A stretch of DNA of 64,000 nucleotides from Streptomyces drozdowiczii (GCF_026167665.1 NZ_CP098740.1:4588001-4652000), one strand, 5' to 3'. Shown: positions 26,905-36,369, numbered from the stretch's first letter. Numbers and translations: made by a program. The notes: generated from the sequence alone by a model not told the origin.

Positions 26905-27375
26905 TCACCCCAGCTCCAGCACCCCGACCGTCTGGCCCCCGCTCGTCTCGCCCGTGGGCCGGAAACCGAGCCCCAGGTAGAAGCCCTCGGGGCCGTCGTC
27001 GCCGGGGTGCCAGGTGACGTACATGCGGGTGCCGCCGCGCCGGCGGATCTCGTCAGCCACGGACTCGACCGCGAACCGGCCGTAACCACGCTTCTGCTCG
27101 CCCGCCGCGATGTTGAGGCGCCAGAGCCCGGAGCGGATGTCCCGCCCGGTGCCGTCGCCCGCGAAGTCGATGTCCAGGAAGGCCATGAGGAAGCCGACGA
27201 GCCGGTCCCCGTCGAGCACGAGCCGGGGCCAGGCGGCCTCCCGGTGCGCGTACGCCTCGGCGAGCGACTTCACGACCGGAGCCACCAGGTGCTCCTGGTC
27301 GGGCCGGACGCGCAGGTCGATCGCGGCATCGACATTGTCGGCGGTGACCTCGGCCAGCCTCAGCGAAGTAGTCAT
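26905..27375 (-). CDS. GNAT-family N-acetyltransferase
   Basis: 156 residues, one GNAT fold. The acetyl-CoA loop is EQKRGYGRFAVES and the C-terminal GFYLGLGFRPTGE is typical of small-molecule acetyltransferases of the polyamine/diamine type, although the substrate is not certain. The start at 27375 (MTTSLRLAEVTADN) fits the family; the open frame continues far upstream but is non-coding there. The ribosome site is weak. It is convergent with mmsA and not part of the iol pathway. Confidence 0.85.
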   Translation of the reverse strand: MTTSLRLAEVTADNVDAAIDLRVRPDQEHLVAPVVKSLAEAYAHREAAWPRLVLDGDRLVGFLMAFLDIDFAGDGTGRDIRSGLWRLNIAAGEQKRGYGRFAVESVADEIRRRGGTRMYVTWHPGDDGPEGFYLGLGFRPTGETSGGQTVGVLELG

Positions 27376-27425
27376 ACGGAAACGGTAAACGCCGAGGTCA
27401 ACCGGTTTTCCGGCCGCGCACACGA

Positions 27426-27458
27426 CCGCAGGGCCACTCCCCCGGAGTGGCCCTGCGG
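27426..27458 (-). terminator. hairpin terminator of the VC0807-like gene
   Basis: Perfect 15-bp stem (27426-27440 with 27444-27458) and a CCC loop, ending 16 bases beyond the stop codon at 27474 and separating that gene from the GNAT gene downstream. Confidence 0.75.
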
Positions 27459-27473
27459 AGTTCTGAGGGGTGG

Positions 27474-28178
27474 TCAGCGCTCGGACGGGGCTTCGGCCTC
27501 GGCCGCGATCATGCGCTCCATCGGGACGACCCCGAAGCGGCCCGAGACGAGGAAGGCCAGGACCATCGAGACGACCATGAGGACCGTTCCGGCCCACACC
27601 ATCGTCTCGACCGGCACGGTGTACGCGCCCGCGGCCCGCAGCGCGCACTCGGTGAGCAGCGCCCCGCCCCAGATGGCCGAGAACCGGATCTCGGCCCTGC
27701 GAAAGTCCGGCGAACCGGCGGAAAGCCGCTCCCAGGCGGCCGTCTTCGCGGCCTCGCCCCGGGTCAGCCACGGCCGCAGGCCCGCCGACAGCATCGGCCG
27801 CCCGCGCAGCGCCGTCACCAGGAACGCCAGCCCGATGATGCTGCTCACCCCGCTGTCCTTGAGCAGCATCAGCCGCGGGTCGCCGGACACCAGGCCCAGC
27901 AGCAGCGAGACCGCGTTGACCGACACCATCAGCGCCGCGAGCCCGTTGAGCCGGCGCTCGCGCACCGCGCCCCACACGGTGCGGACCGCCGGGACCACGC
28001 TGCTCCAGGCCAGCGCGCCGAAGGTGGAGAGCCCCGCCGCCTTCAGCGCGTAGTACGCGGCGAGCGGCAGCGCGACATCCACCAGCAGCGGCTTCAGGCT
28101 GTCCACGAGGGCCTTGCGGGGCGCGAGAGGAGCGGCTTCGGCGACGGGGGCGGTCAGTGTGGCGGCCGGGCTGCTCAT
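27474..28178 (-). CDS. VC0807-family membrane protein
   Basis: 234 residues with about five or six hydrophobic helices, for example LVDVALPLAAYYALKAAGL, ALMVSVNAVSLLLGLVSGD, IIGLAFLVTAL and MVWAGTVLMVVSMVLAFLV. The pattern and the R-P-M-L-S-A-G-L loop match the VC0807/septation-protein-like family, whose function is not established. Similar proteins in actinobacteria often sit next to two-component systems, but none is here. The C-terminus is acidic. An inverted repeat at 28285-28300 lies about 110 bases upstream of the start. Confidence 0.8.
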   Translation of the reverse strand: MSSPAATLTAPVAEAAPLAPRKALVDSLKPLLVDVALPLAAYYALKAAGLSTFGALAWSSVVPAVRTVWGAVRERRLNGLAALMVSVNAVSLLLGLVSGDPRLMLLKDSGVSSIIGLAFLVTALRGRPMLSAGLRPWLTRGEAAKTAAWERLSAGSPDFRRAEIRFSAIWGGALLTECALRAAGAYTVPVETMVWAGTVLMVVSMVLAFLVSGRFGVVPMERMIAAEAEAPSER

Positions 28179-28284
28179 GTCGGTTCCTCCCGTTGCGGCG
28201 GCGCCTTCGTGGCTCCCGCTCTCGACACCTACAGACTGCCGATCGGGGCCTCCTCCCCGGCAGAGCCGCGTGTACTGACCTCCG

Positions 28285-28300
28285 CATGACGAATGTCATG
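28285..28300. promoter_or_regulatory. inverted repeat in a divergent promoter region
   Basis: CATGAC-GAAT-GTCATG is a perfect 6+6 bp inverted repeat with a 4-base spacer in the 250-bp gap between the divergent genes at 28178 and 28429. The form resembles sites bound by NarL/LuxR-type response regulators. Confidence 0.45.
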
Positions 28301-28428
28301 GCCTTCACCATGCGCTTGTACGGCTCCGAGCGCGTGACCCGATCGTTGCCGTCGGGCGTACAACCGCGTCGGGTCCTCCCTGGTCCCACTGACGTTCTGA
28401 TTTTCCGAGGGAGGGGACGGTCTCGCGT

Positions 28429-29250
28429 ATGGCGAAGACGATGTGGAACGCGGTGGTGGCCGTGGGAGCGGCGGCCGTGTTCACCGCGATGGCGGCGGTA
28501 CCGGCGGGGGCGGCGGAAGGGGGAGCCTCCTTCTCCCGGGTGTCGTTCAACGGCGGCAAGCCGATCGTGATCGGCGTGCAGGAGGTGGTCGAGGTCCACG
28601 GGACCTTCCGGATGACGACCACGCGCAGGTTCGACTACGGGCCGACCGTGTATCCGTACCGGGGGAGTCTCGAAGGCGGGGACACCCTGTGGAACGTCAT
28701 CATCGGCAGCGACTGCCGCCCCGTGGCGAAGGGGGTCTGCGACTTCCAGGAGTGGCTCGACATCGACCCGCGGCACATCGACTTCGGCAACGAGGACGCG
28801 GGCACCTGGAAGTTGGCCGCCGAGGTCTCGTACGTCGGTGACGACTACGACAAGGACGACCTGAACATCCCGGTCCAGGTCCAGCGCGCCACCCGGGTCA
28901 CCGTCAACGCCGCCCCGGAGCCGGCCCTGTTCGGCAAGACGATCACGATCACCGGCAAGGTCACCCGGGCGAACTGGGACACGCACACGTACCAGGGGTA
29001 CGCGGGCCGCACGGTCAGCCTCCAGTTCAAGGCTGACGGCACGTCCTCGTACAAGACGGTCAAGAAGGTGACGTCCGGCTCGACGGGGGCGCTCAAGACC
29101 ACCGTGAAGGCCACCGACTCCGGCACCTGGCGGTGGAACTACTACGGGAACTCCACAGCCGGCGCGAAGGCGTCGGCCGGCGACCACGTCGTCGTGTCGT
29201 CCGGCGTCCGCGTGATGCACGGCCCGCGCGAGATGCACGCCGCCCGCTAG
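28429..29250 (+). CDS. secreted protein with Ig-like beta domain
   Basis: 273 residues. Signal peptide at about 1-28 (VVAVGAAAVFTAMAAVPAGAA). The mature part has an N-terminal domain with two cysteines (SDCRPVAKGVCDF), perhaps a disulfide loop, and a C-terminal beta-sandwich-like domain (about 165-260: FGKTITITGKVTR, YAGRTVSLQFKADG, GALKTTVKATDSGTWRW) of the sort found in extracellular adhesion or carbohydrate-related proteins. No catalytic motif is visible. Function unknown. The ribosome site is a long purine run ending about 10 bases before the ATG. Confidence 0.75.
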   Translation: MAKTMWNAVVAVGAAAVFTAMAAVPAGAAEGGASFSRVSFNGGKPIVIGVQEVVEVHGTFRMTTTRRFDYGPTVYPYRGSLEGGDTLWNVIIGSDCRPVAKGVCDFQEWLDIDPRHIDFGNEDAGTWKLAAEVSYVGDDYDKDDLNIPVQVQRATRVTVNAAPEPALFGKTITITGKVTRANWDTHTYQGYAGRTVSLQFKADGTSSYKTVKKVTSGSTGALKTTVKATDSGTWRWNYYGNSTAGAKASAGDHVVVSSGVRVMHGPREMHAAR

Positions 29251-29305
29251 GGCCCGGCCGGAAACTCGTTCGCCGTTCACCCGCCGCCGGTGCTGGGATG
29301 GCCGC

Positions 29306-29923
29306 ATGACCGCATCCGCAGCCATCCCGGCCCAGCACCGGATCCGTGCGCTCCACACCGCCGACACCCTGACCGTCTATCAGGCGTACACCCCGACGCT
29401 CGGGCTGCCCGCCGCCCGCGACGGGCGTTTCCCGGCCGCCTGGAAACGCGACCGCATGACCTGGATCAAGCCGAGCTTCCTGTGGATGATGTACCGCTGC
29501 GGTTGGGGGACCAAGGAGGGCCAGGAGACCGTCCTCGCCGTCGAGATCACCCGCGAGGGCTTCGACTGGGCCCTCGGCCACGCCGAACTCTCCCACTACG
29601 AGAGCGGCGTGCACCCGGACCGCGCCACCTGGCAGCGCGACCTGCGCCGAGCCCCCGCCCGTGTCCAGTGGGACCCCGAGCGCGACCTGCACCTGAACCG
29701 GCTCCCGTACCGCTCGCTCCAACTCGGCCTGGCCGGCGAGGCGTCACGGCGTTACGCGGACGAGTGGACGGTCTCGATCCGCGATGTCACCCCGCTCGCC
29801 CGCGAGATCCACGCGCTGGTCGGGGCGGGCGAGACGGAGGCCGCGACCGCGCTGCTGCCCGCCGAGACGCCGTACCCGCTGCCGCAGGGCACCCCGCTGC
29901 CGGTGCCCGTGACCGTGGCTTAG
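29306..29923 (+). CDS. DUF4291-family protein
   Basis: 205 residues. The sequence RDGRFPAAWKRDRMTWIKPSFLWMMYRCGWGTK followed by QWDPERDLHLNRLPYRSLQLGL (here listed in segments) is the signature of DUF4291, a widespread soluble family without known function. No signal peptide or membrane segment. Its TAG stop overlaps the TAA stop of the convergent P-loop gene by two bases. Confidence 0.88.
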   Translation: MTASAAIPAQHRIRALHTADTLTVYQAYTPTLGLPAARDGRFPAAWKRDRMTWIKPSFLWMMYRCGWGTKEGQETVLAVEITREGFDWALGHAELSHYESGVHPDRATWQRDLRRAPARVQWDPERDLHLNRLPYRSLQLGLAGEASRRYADEWTVSIRDVTPLAREIHALVGAGETEAATALLPAETPYPLPQGTPLPVPVTVA

Positions 29924-30450
29924 GACCACCCCGTCAGCGCCACGACCTCCCGCGCGATGTCCGGCACGGTGCGCCCGTCCGTCGCCACCCGCGCGGTGTC
30001 CGCCGGGGCGTGCTCGTCGAGCATCCGGGCCTTGCGGCGGCTGCTCCGCAGCTCGTGCTCCAGCTCCGAGCCGATCTCGCGGCCGGTGAGCCGCTGCGCG
30101 GCCGTCGCGTCGGACGCGGTCAGCAGCACCCGTACGCACCGCACCCCGGCCCCCATCGCGCGCTCGAACATGGGCGCGGTGCCGGGCAGCACGCACACCG
30201 TGTTGGTGTAGACGAGGCGGCGCACGCCCAGGGCCGCGTAGTTGGCCCAGACCGCAGCCAGATTGCGTTCGGTGATCAGCGAGCGGTGCGGGTCGTCGTC
30301 CGGTGCGGGATGCACGGCGCACAGGAAGTCCCCGTCCACCACCGCGTGCCCGGCCCCCGCCTCGCGCAGCCGCGCCGACACCTCCCAGGCCACCGTCGTC
30401 TTCCCGACGCCCGCCCGGCCGCCGATGAGCAGTACTTCCGGCTGTTCCAT
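29920..30450 (-). CDS. P-loop NTPase / small-molecule kinase-like protein
   Basis: 176 residues. Walker A GGRAGVGKTT is at residues 10-19. A DGDFLCAVHP segment and a LID-like Arg-rich region (RRKARMLDE) suggest a shikimate/gluconate/adenylylsulfate-kinase-like fold. Substrate unknown. I start at the ATG at 30450, which places the P-loop at the usual distance; open frame continues upstream without coding character. It is convergent with the DUF4291 gene. Confidence 0.8.
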   Translation of the reverse strand: MEQPEVLLIGGRAGVGKTTVAWEVSARLREAGAGHAVVDGDFLCAVHPAPDDDPHRSLITERNLAAVWANYAALGVRRLVYTNTVCVLPGTAPMFERAMGAGVRCVRVLLTASDATAAQRLTGREIGSELEHELRSSRRKARMLDEHAPADTARVATDGRTVPDIAREVVALTGWS

Positions 30451-30613
30451 CCCGGCAGCGTTCCAGAGCGCGGGGGCGTCGCGCGAGGCAATGGGTGGCC
30501 CGGGGCATACCGCGTCCGGAGTACGAGGCCCGCTTCCGTACGCCTTGAGGATGCCCGGGAGTTCCGCCCGGCGGCAGGTGGGACGGGGTGGCGGGCCGCA
30601 TAGGGTCGTACAC

Positions 30614-33276
30614 ATGGACTCCCCTGTTGCGCGTACGTCCCGGTGGCGGCGCCTGCTGCCCCGCACCCGAGGCCGGTGGGCGGCGGCCGGTGCCGCGCTC
30701 CTCGTGCTCGCCGGTGCGGGCACCTGGACGGCGGTGGCCGACGACAGCGGCCCCGCCGTGCACCGCCAGGACCGGATGATGCGCGTCGACGGGGTCTCCC
30801 TGGACACCTCGTACTTCACCGCCGGAGGCGACGGGCGCCGGCCCGCCGTGCTCATCGGCCACGGATTCGGCGGCAGCAAGGCGGAGACCCGGGCGCAGGC
30901 CGAGCAGCTGGCCCGCGACGGATACGCCGTCCTCACCTGGTCCGCGCGCGGCTTCGGCACGTCCGGCGGCGAGATCGGGCTGAACGCGCCGGACCGCGAG
31001 GTCAAGGACGTGTCCGGGCTGATCGACTGGCTCGCGGGCCGCCCCGAGGTCCGGCTCGACGCGAAGGGCGATCCCCGGGTCGGCATCACCGGGGCGTCCT
31101 ACGGCGGCGCGGTCTCGCTGCTCGCCGCCGGGTACGACCACCGCGTCGACGCCATCGCCCCGCAGATCACCTACTGGAACCTCGCCGACGCGCTCTTCCC
31201 GGACGGGGTGTTCAAGAAACTCTGGGCCGGGATCTTCGTCAACTCCGGTGGCGGCTGCGGCAACTTCGAGAAGGAGCTGTGCGACCTGTACGAACGGGTC
31301 GCCGTCAGCGGCAAGCCGGACGCCGCCGCGCGCGCCCTGCTCACGAAGCGCTCCCCGAGCGCCGTCGCCGACCGCATCAAGGCCCCCGCGCTCATCGTGC
31401 AGGGCCAGACCGACTCCCTCTTCCCGCTCGGCCAGGCCGACGCCATGGCGAAGGCCATCGCCGCCAACGGCGCCCCCGTCTCCGTCGACTGGGCGGCCGG
31501 CGGGCACGACGGGGGTGACATGGAGACCGGCCGGGTACAGAAGAGGATCACCGGCTGGTTCGACCGCTATCTGAAGGGGAAGAGGGCGCCGACACCGGCC
31601 CCGCCTTCCGCGTCACCCGGACCGGCGGCATCGACTCCACGGACGGCGCCGCCCTCACCCGGGGCGCCACCAGCGAAACGTACCCGGGCCTGCACAGCGG
31701 CCCCGAGACCGTCGCACTGCGCGGGCGCACCCAGAAGATCAGCAACCCCGCAGGGGCCAACCCGCCCTCGATCTCCGCCGTCCCCGGCGTCGGCGGCTCG
31801 CTCGCCCAGCTCTCCACCCTTGGCGTCGGCGGCCTCGCCCTCGACTTCCCCGGCCAGTACGCGCGCTTCGACTCCGCCCCGCTGCCCGTCGCCCGCCGCA
31901 TCACCGGCGCCCCCACGGTCCGGGTGACCGTGAAGGCCGACCACGGCGACGCGGTCCTGTTCGGCAAGGTGTACGACGTGTCGCCGGACGGGAAGCGGCA
32001 GGTGCTGCCCGCCCAGCTCGTCGCGCCGTACCGGATCACGCCGGAGCAGCAGGGCAAGCCGATCGAGCTGACCCTGCCCGCCGTCGACCACGAACTCGAC
32101 GCGGGCCACCGCCTCCGCCTCGTTCTTGCCGCGACCGACCTCGGCTACGCGTCCCCGGCTGAGCCGGCCACGTACACCGTCTCCCTCGACGGGCCCCTCA
32201 CGCTTCCCACCGCTCCCGGCCTGAAAACCGCCTCGGCCGCGCTGCCCTGGTGGACCTGGGGGCTGCCGGCCGCCGCCCTGGTGATCGCCGCCGCCCTGCT
32301 GCTCACCGCCCGGCGCCGTACCGCGACGCCCGCACCCGACCCCGCGCTCACCGACGTACCGCTGCAGATCACCGGCCTGTCCAAGAAGTACGCCAAGTCC
32401 GCCGACAGGTACGCGGTCCGCGACCTCTCCTTCCGCGTCGAGAAGGGGCAGGTGCTCGGCCTGCTCGGGCCCAACGGGGCCGGGAAGACCACCACCCTGC
32501 GCATGCTCATGGGGCTCATCACCCCCGACGACGGCGAGATCCGGGTCTTCGGGCGGGCCATCCGCCCCGGCGCGCCCGTGCTCTCCCGGGTCGGCTGCTT
32601 CGTGGAGGGCGCGGGCTTCCTGCCGCACCTGTCCGGGCGCGCCAACCTGGAGCTGTACTGGAAGGCCACCGGCCGCCCCGAAGAGGACGCGCGCATCGAC
32701 GAGGCCCTGGAGATCGCCGGGCTCGGCGACGCCCTGGCCCGCGCCGTGCGCACGTACTCGCAGGGCATGCGGCAGCGGCTCGCCATCGCCCAGGCCATGC
32801 TCGGCATGCCGGACCTGCTCATCCTCGACGAGCCGACCAACGGTCTCGACCCGCCGCAGATCCGCGAGATGCGGGACGTGATGATCCGGTACGCGGCCGG
32901 CGGCCGCACCGTGATCGTCTCCAGCCACCTCCTGTCCGAGGTCGAGCAGTCCTGCACGCATCTGGTCGTCATGGACCGGGGCAGGCTCGTCCAGGCGGGC
33001 CCCGTCGCCGAGATCACCGGCTCCGGCGACATGCTCCTGGTCACCGCGGCCGACCCGCTCACCGAACCCCTCGTGGAGAAGGTCGCCGCCCTGCCGGGCA
33101 TCGGCTCCGCCGTCCGCACCGACGACGGGCACGGGCTCCTCGTCCGGCTCGACGGGGCGAACCCGCCCGAGCTGATCGCCGAGCTGGTCCGCCTCGACGT
33201 GCCGCTGACGGGCATCGGCCCGCACCGCCGCCTGGAGGACGCCTTCCTCACCCTGATCTCCGGAGGCTCCGCATGA
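30614..33276 (+). CDS. extracellular S15-type hydrolase fused to ABC ATPase (frameshifted)
   Basis: About 887 residues once one base is restored. Order: an N-terminal membrane anchor (about 20-42), an alpha/beta-hydrolase domain (60-320; nucleophile GASYGG near 163, Asp in QGQTDSLF, His in AGGHDGG), an X-Pro-dipeptidyl-peptidase C-terminal-like beta domain (330-540), a second membrane helix (WWTWGLPAAALVIAAALLL), then a full ABC ATPase (590-820; GPNGAGKTTT, YSQGMRQR, LLILDEPTNGLD). Topology implies the hydrolase is outside and the ATPase inside. The break is the G4 run at 31576-31579: adding a G turns LKGKRAP into LKGEEGADTGPAF and opens one continuous frame. The permease gene overlaps its stop. 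Confidence 0.88.
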
Positions 33277-34151
33277 GCACCGCAGCCGGCCTCACCGAGG
33301 CCCCCGAGGCGCCGGGCTACCGCGCCCGCCACACCCTGCCGCTGCGCGTCGAGGCGGTCCGGCAGCTCCGTCGGCGCCGCACCCTGCTCATGGGCGGGGT
33401 GCTGGCCGCGCTGCCGTTCATCCTGATCATCGCCTTCGCGATCGGCGGCACCCCGGACGGCGGGCCCGGCGGCGCGGACCGGATCACGCTGATGGACACG
33501 GCGACCGCGTCCGCCGCGAACTTCGCCGCGACCTGCCTGTTCGTCTCGGCGGGCTTCCTGCTCGTCGTCCCGGTCGCGCTGTTCTGCGGCGACACCGTGG
33601 CCTCCGAGGCGAGCTGGTCCTCGCTCCGCTATCTGCTCGCCGCGCCCGTGCCCCGGGCCAGGCTGCTGTGGAGCAAGCTCGTCGTCGCGCTGGGCTTCAG
33701 CCTCGCCGCGATGGTGCTGCTGCCGCTCGTCGCGCTCGCGGCCGGGGCGGCGGCCTACGGCTGGGGGCCGCTCCAGCTGCCGACCGGGGGTGCGCTGCCG
33801 GCCGGGGACGCGGTGCCGCGCCTCGCGCTGGTCGTCGCGTTCATCTTCGTGTCGCAACTGGTGACCGCGGGGCTCGCGTTCTGGCTCTCGACCAGGACGG
33901 ACGCCCCGCTGGGCGCGGTCGGCGGCGCGGTCGGGCTGACCATCGTCGGCAATGTGCTCGATGCCGTGACCGCGCTCGGCTCCTGGCGCGACTTCCTGCC
34001 CGCGCACTGGCAGTTCGCCTGGGCGGACGCGCTCCAGCCCGCCATCGAGTGGGGCGGCATGGCGAAGGGCGCGGCCGTATCGGTGACGTATGCCCTGATC
34101 CTGCTCGCCTTCGCGTTCCGAGGGTTCAGCCGTAAGGACATCGTGTCCTGA
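33273..34151 (+). CDS. ABC transporter permease (ABC-2 type)
   Basis: 292 residues with six predicted membrane helices, for example TLLMGGVLAALPFILIIAF, FVSAGFLLVVPVALFCG, LGFSLAAMVLLPLVALAAGAA and LTIVGNVLDAVTAL. The cytoplasmic start (RVEAVRQLRRRRT) and GDTVASEASWSSLRYLLAAPV are typical of ABC-2 permeases. It overlaps the hydrolase-ABC gene by 4 bases (ATGA), so the two should form one transporter: membrane channel here, ATPase and external hydrolase there. Confidence 0.9.
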   Translation: MSTAAGLTEAPEAPGYRARHTLPLRVEAVRQLRRRRTLLMGGVLAALPFILIIAFAIGGTPDGGPGGADRITLMDTATASAANFAATCLFVSAGFLLVVPVALFCGDTVASEASWSSLRYLLAAPVPRARLLWSKLVVALGFSLAAMVLLPLVALAAGAAAYGWGPLQLPTGGALPAGDAVPRLALVVAFIFVSQLVTAGLAFWLSTRTDAPLGAVGGAVGLTIVGNVLDAVTALGSWRDFLPAHWQFAWADALQPAIEWGGMAKGAAVSVTYALILLAFAFRGFSRKDIVS

Positions 34152-34238
34152 CCTTGACATTCCGCCGGTTCCGCGCTCGTCGTTGCCGCATCGAGATCGT
34201 TCCGCAACGCTTTCATCCGGTCCGGACCGCCCCCTCGC

Positions 34239-34263
34239 ACGTCACATTCACAAGTGCTGACGT
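34239..34263. promoter_or_regulatory. inverted repeat before the VWA lipoprotein gene
   Basis: ACGTCA and TGACGT form a 6+6 bp inverted repeat with a 13-base spacer, ending 20 bases before the start codon at 34284. It could be an operator; nothing else supports it. Confidence 0.3.
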
Positions 34264-34283
34264 GACGACACAGGGGGTAGGGC

Positions 34284-35840
34284 ATGGAACACCGCACACG
34301 GAAGTACCGGTCCGCAGTAGGGCTGTTGCTCGCGACGGGCGTGCTGCTCACCGGCTGCTCGGGGACGGACGGCGGCGGCAAGGCGACGTCCGACCAGCGG
34401 CGCGCGGGGGCGCCCGCGCCCGCCTACACCGGGGGAGCGAAGGAGGAGGGAGGCGAGGCGGACCGGCTGAAGGAGTCCGCCCGGCCGGACTACCTCTCCA
34501 CCTTCGCGCTGGACGTCGACACCGCCTCGTACGGCTACGCCCGCCGCACCCTCGCCGACGGCCGGCTGCCCGGACCGGAGACCGTGCGGCCCGAGGAGTT
34601 CGTCAACAGCTTCCGCCAGGGCTACCACCGCCCCGAGGGCAACGGCTTCTCGGTCTCCGTCGACGGAGCCAGGGCCGCCGCCGAGGACGGTGACTGGTCG
34701 CTGGTCCGGGTCGGCCTGGCCACCAAGGCCGCGCCCTCCACCGCCGAACGGCCCCCGGCCGCGCTCACCTTCGTGGTGGACGTCTCCGGCTCGATGAACT
34801 CGCCCGACCGGCTCGGCCTGGTCAAGACCTCGCTCGGCATCCTCACGGACGAACTCCGCGACGACGACTCGATCAGCCTGGTCACCTTCAGCGACGACGC
34901 GGAGACCGTCCTGCCGATGACCCGGCTGAGCGGCCACCGGGGCAGGATCCGCGACGCCGTCGACTCGCTGGAACCCGCCGACTCCACCAACGTCGGGGCG
35001 GGCATCGAGCGCGGTTACGAGGAAGCGGTGGAGGGCCGCCGCAAGGGCGTGAACAACCGCGTCGTCCTGCTCTCCGACGCGCTGGCCAACACCGGCGACA
35101 CCGAGGCGGACGACATCCTCGAACGGATCGACTCGGCCCGCCGCGAGTACGGCATCACCCTCTTCGGCGTGGGCGTCGGCAGCGACTACGGCGACGCGTT
35201 CATGGAGCAGCTGACCAACAAGGGCGACGGCCACACCACGTACATCGCCGACGAGGAACAGGCCCGGAAGGTCTTCGTGGACCAGCTCCCCGCCCACCTC
35301 GAACTGACCGCCCGGGACGCCAAGGCACAGGTCGCCTTCGACGCGGAGACCGTCGAGAAGTTCAAGCTGATCGGCTACGAGGACCGCAAGGTCGCCGACG
35401 ACGACTTCCGCGACGACTCCGTGGACGGCGGCGAGGTCGGCCCCGGCCACACCGTCACCGCCCTGTACGCCGTGCGGCTGCGCGACGGCGCCTCCGGCCA
35501 TGTCGCCACCGCGACCGTGCGCTGGCTCGACCCGGAGACCCGCAAGCCGCACGAGAAGACCGGTTCCGTGGCGACCGGGGCGATCACCGGCAAGCTCTGG
35601 GGCGGCCGGAGCACCCGCCTCCAGGTGACGGCGGTGGCCGCCTACTTCGCGGAGAACCTGCGCGGCTCCGGCCTGCCCGGCACCCCGGCCCTCGGCGAAC
35701 TCGCCGACCGGGCCCAGAAGCTGGCCACGACGACCGAGGACGCCTCGGTGACGAAGCTGGCGGACGCGATCACCCGCGCGGACCGGCTGAAGGGCGGCGG
35801 GGACACCGTGGAGGACGGCGGAGAGGGCGAGATGGGCTGA
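34284..35840 (+). CDS. VWA-domain lipoprotein, YfbK-like
   Basis: 518 residues. A lipoprotein signal ends in the lipobox LLTGC near residue 20. Next come a YfbK-type N-terminal domain (RPDYLSTFALDVDTASYGYA), a von Willebrand A domain (about 160-340) with MIDAS motif DVSGSMN and a conserved Thr/Asp set (DSTNVGAG), and a DUF3520-like C-terminal domain. It should sit on the outer face of the membrane and bind protein partners through a divalent metal. Function in Streptomyces unknown. A strong hairpin follows the stop. Confidence 0.9.
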   Translation: MEHRTRKYRSAVGLLLATGVLLTGCSGTDGGGKATSDQRRAGAPAPAYTGGAKEEGGEADRLKESARPDYLSTFALDVDTASYGYARRTLADGRLPGPETVRPEEFVNSFRQGYHRPEGNGFSVSVDGARAAAEDGDWSLVRVGLATKAAPSTAERPPAALTFVVDVSGSMNSPDRLGLVKTSLGILTDELRDDDSISLVTFSDDAETVLPMTRLSGHRGRIRDAVDSLEPADSTNVGAGIERGYEEAVEGRRKGVNNRVVLLSDALANTGDTEADDILERIDSARREYGITLFGVGVGSDYGDAFMEQLTNKGDGHTTYIADEEQARKVFVDQLPAHLELTARDAKAQVAFDAETVEKFKLIGYEDRKVADDDFRDDSVDGGEVGPGHTVTALYAVRLRDGASGHVATATVRWLDPETRKPHEKTGSVATGAITGKLWGGRSTRLQVTAVAAYFAENLRGSGLPGTPALGELADRAQKLATTTEDASVTKLADAITRADRLKGGGDTVEDGGEGEMG

Positions 35841-35850
35841 TGTGAAGAGC

Positions 35851-35877
35851 CCCGGGGGAGCGGCGGGCTCCCCCGGG
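35851..35877 (+). terminator. hairpin terminator of the VWA lipoprotein gene
   Basis: CCCGGGGGAGC pairs perfectly over 11 bp with GCTCCCCCGGG around a 5-base loop, 10 bases after the stop. No T-tract. Confidence 0.75.
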
Positions 35878-35935
35878 ACTCCGGCGGTGCTTACGCGGTC
35901 ACTACACGGCCCGCGCTAGCGTGCTGTGCCCCGCG

Positions 35936-35965
35936 AAAAAAAGGGACCTCCCTCGGGGGAGGTCC
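35936..35965 (-). terminator. intrinsic terminator of tRNA-Arg
   Basis: On the minus strand a 9-bp stem (35965-35957 with 35952-35944) is followed by GGG-to-seven T (complement of A at 35936-35942), a textbook rho-independent terminator and rare in such GC-rich DNA. It begins 22 bases past the tRNA 3' end. Confidence 0.85.
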
Positions 35966-35987
35966 GGCGCGATCGGCTGGGCTGAGG

Positions 35988-36060
35988 TGCCCCCGGCAGG
36001 ACTCGAACCTGCGGCCAAGCGCTTAGAAGGCGCCTGCTCTATCCACTGAGCTACGGGGGC
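35988..36060 (-). tRNA. tRNA-Arg (anticodon TCT)
   Basis: 73 nucleotides on the minus strand. The acceptor stem is GCCCCCG with CGGGGGC plus discriminator A; the D-arm begins TAGCTCAGTGG; the anticodon loop is CTTCTAA with anticodon TCT, reading AGA; the T-arm has GGTTCGAGTCC. CCA is not encoded. A true intrinsic terminator follows. AGA is a rare codon in this genome type. Confidence 0.95.
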
Positions 36061-36369
36061 CGGGTGGTGGCTGCGGTGGTCAGGAGCCCCGGGACCCGGG
36101 CGGTCCGTGACCTTGCCGGGACAAGGATAGGGCTCCGATTGGCTCGACCTCGTTGCTTCACCTGCGTGGCACGATGTGGAGGTTCGGTGAAGCGAGACGA
36201 TAATCGCAGGTAGGCCCGGATCACGCACCGCTTTTGGCGCTTCACGCCACGGGTGTTGTGCACTCGTTATGCCTGCGCCCCACTCATCCCCTCTGTCCGG
36301 ACGGAGGAACCGGCGCGCAGAGGTGGCTATACGCTTCAAAAAGGCGCCAAAATTGGGCATTCTTCGCAT
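36061..36369. other. intergenic region between tRNA-Arg and dynA
   Basis: 309 bases without a credible gene. It must hold the divergent promoters for the tRNA (minus) and the GTPase pair (plus). The stretch 36115-36260 is A/T-richer than average. I see no confident -35/-10 pair and no strong hairpin. Confidence 0.5.

Noticed and set aside
23349..27089. Open minus-strand frame of over 1200 codons opposite iolB, iolD and mmsA
   Set aside because: Antisense shadow of well-conserved plus-strand enzymes; low-complexity Gly/Val/Arg translation with no family resemblance.
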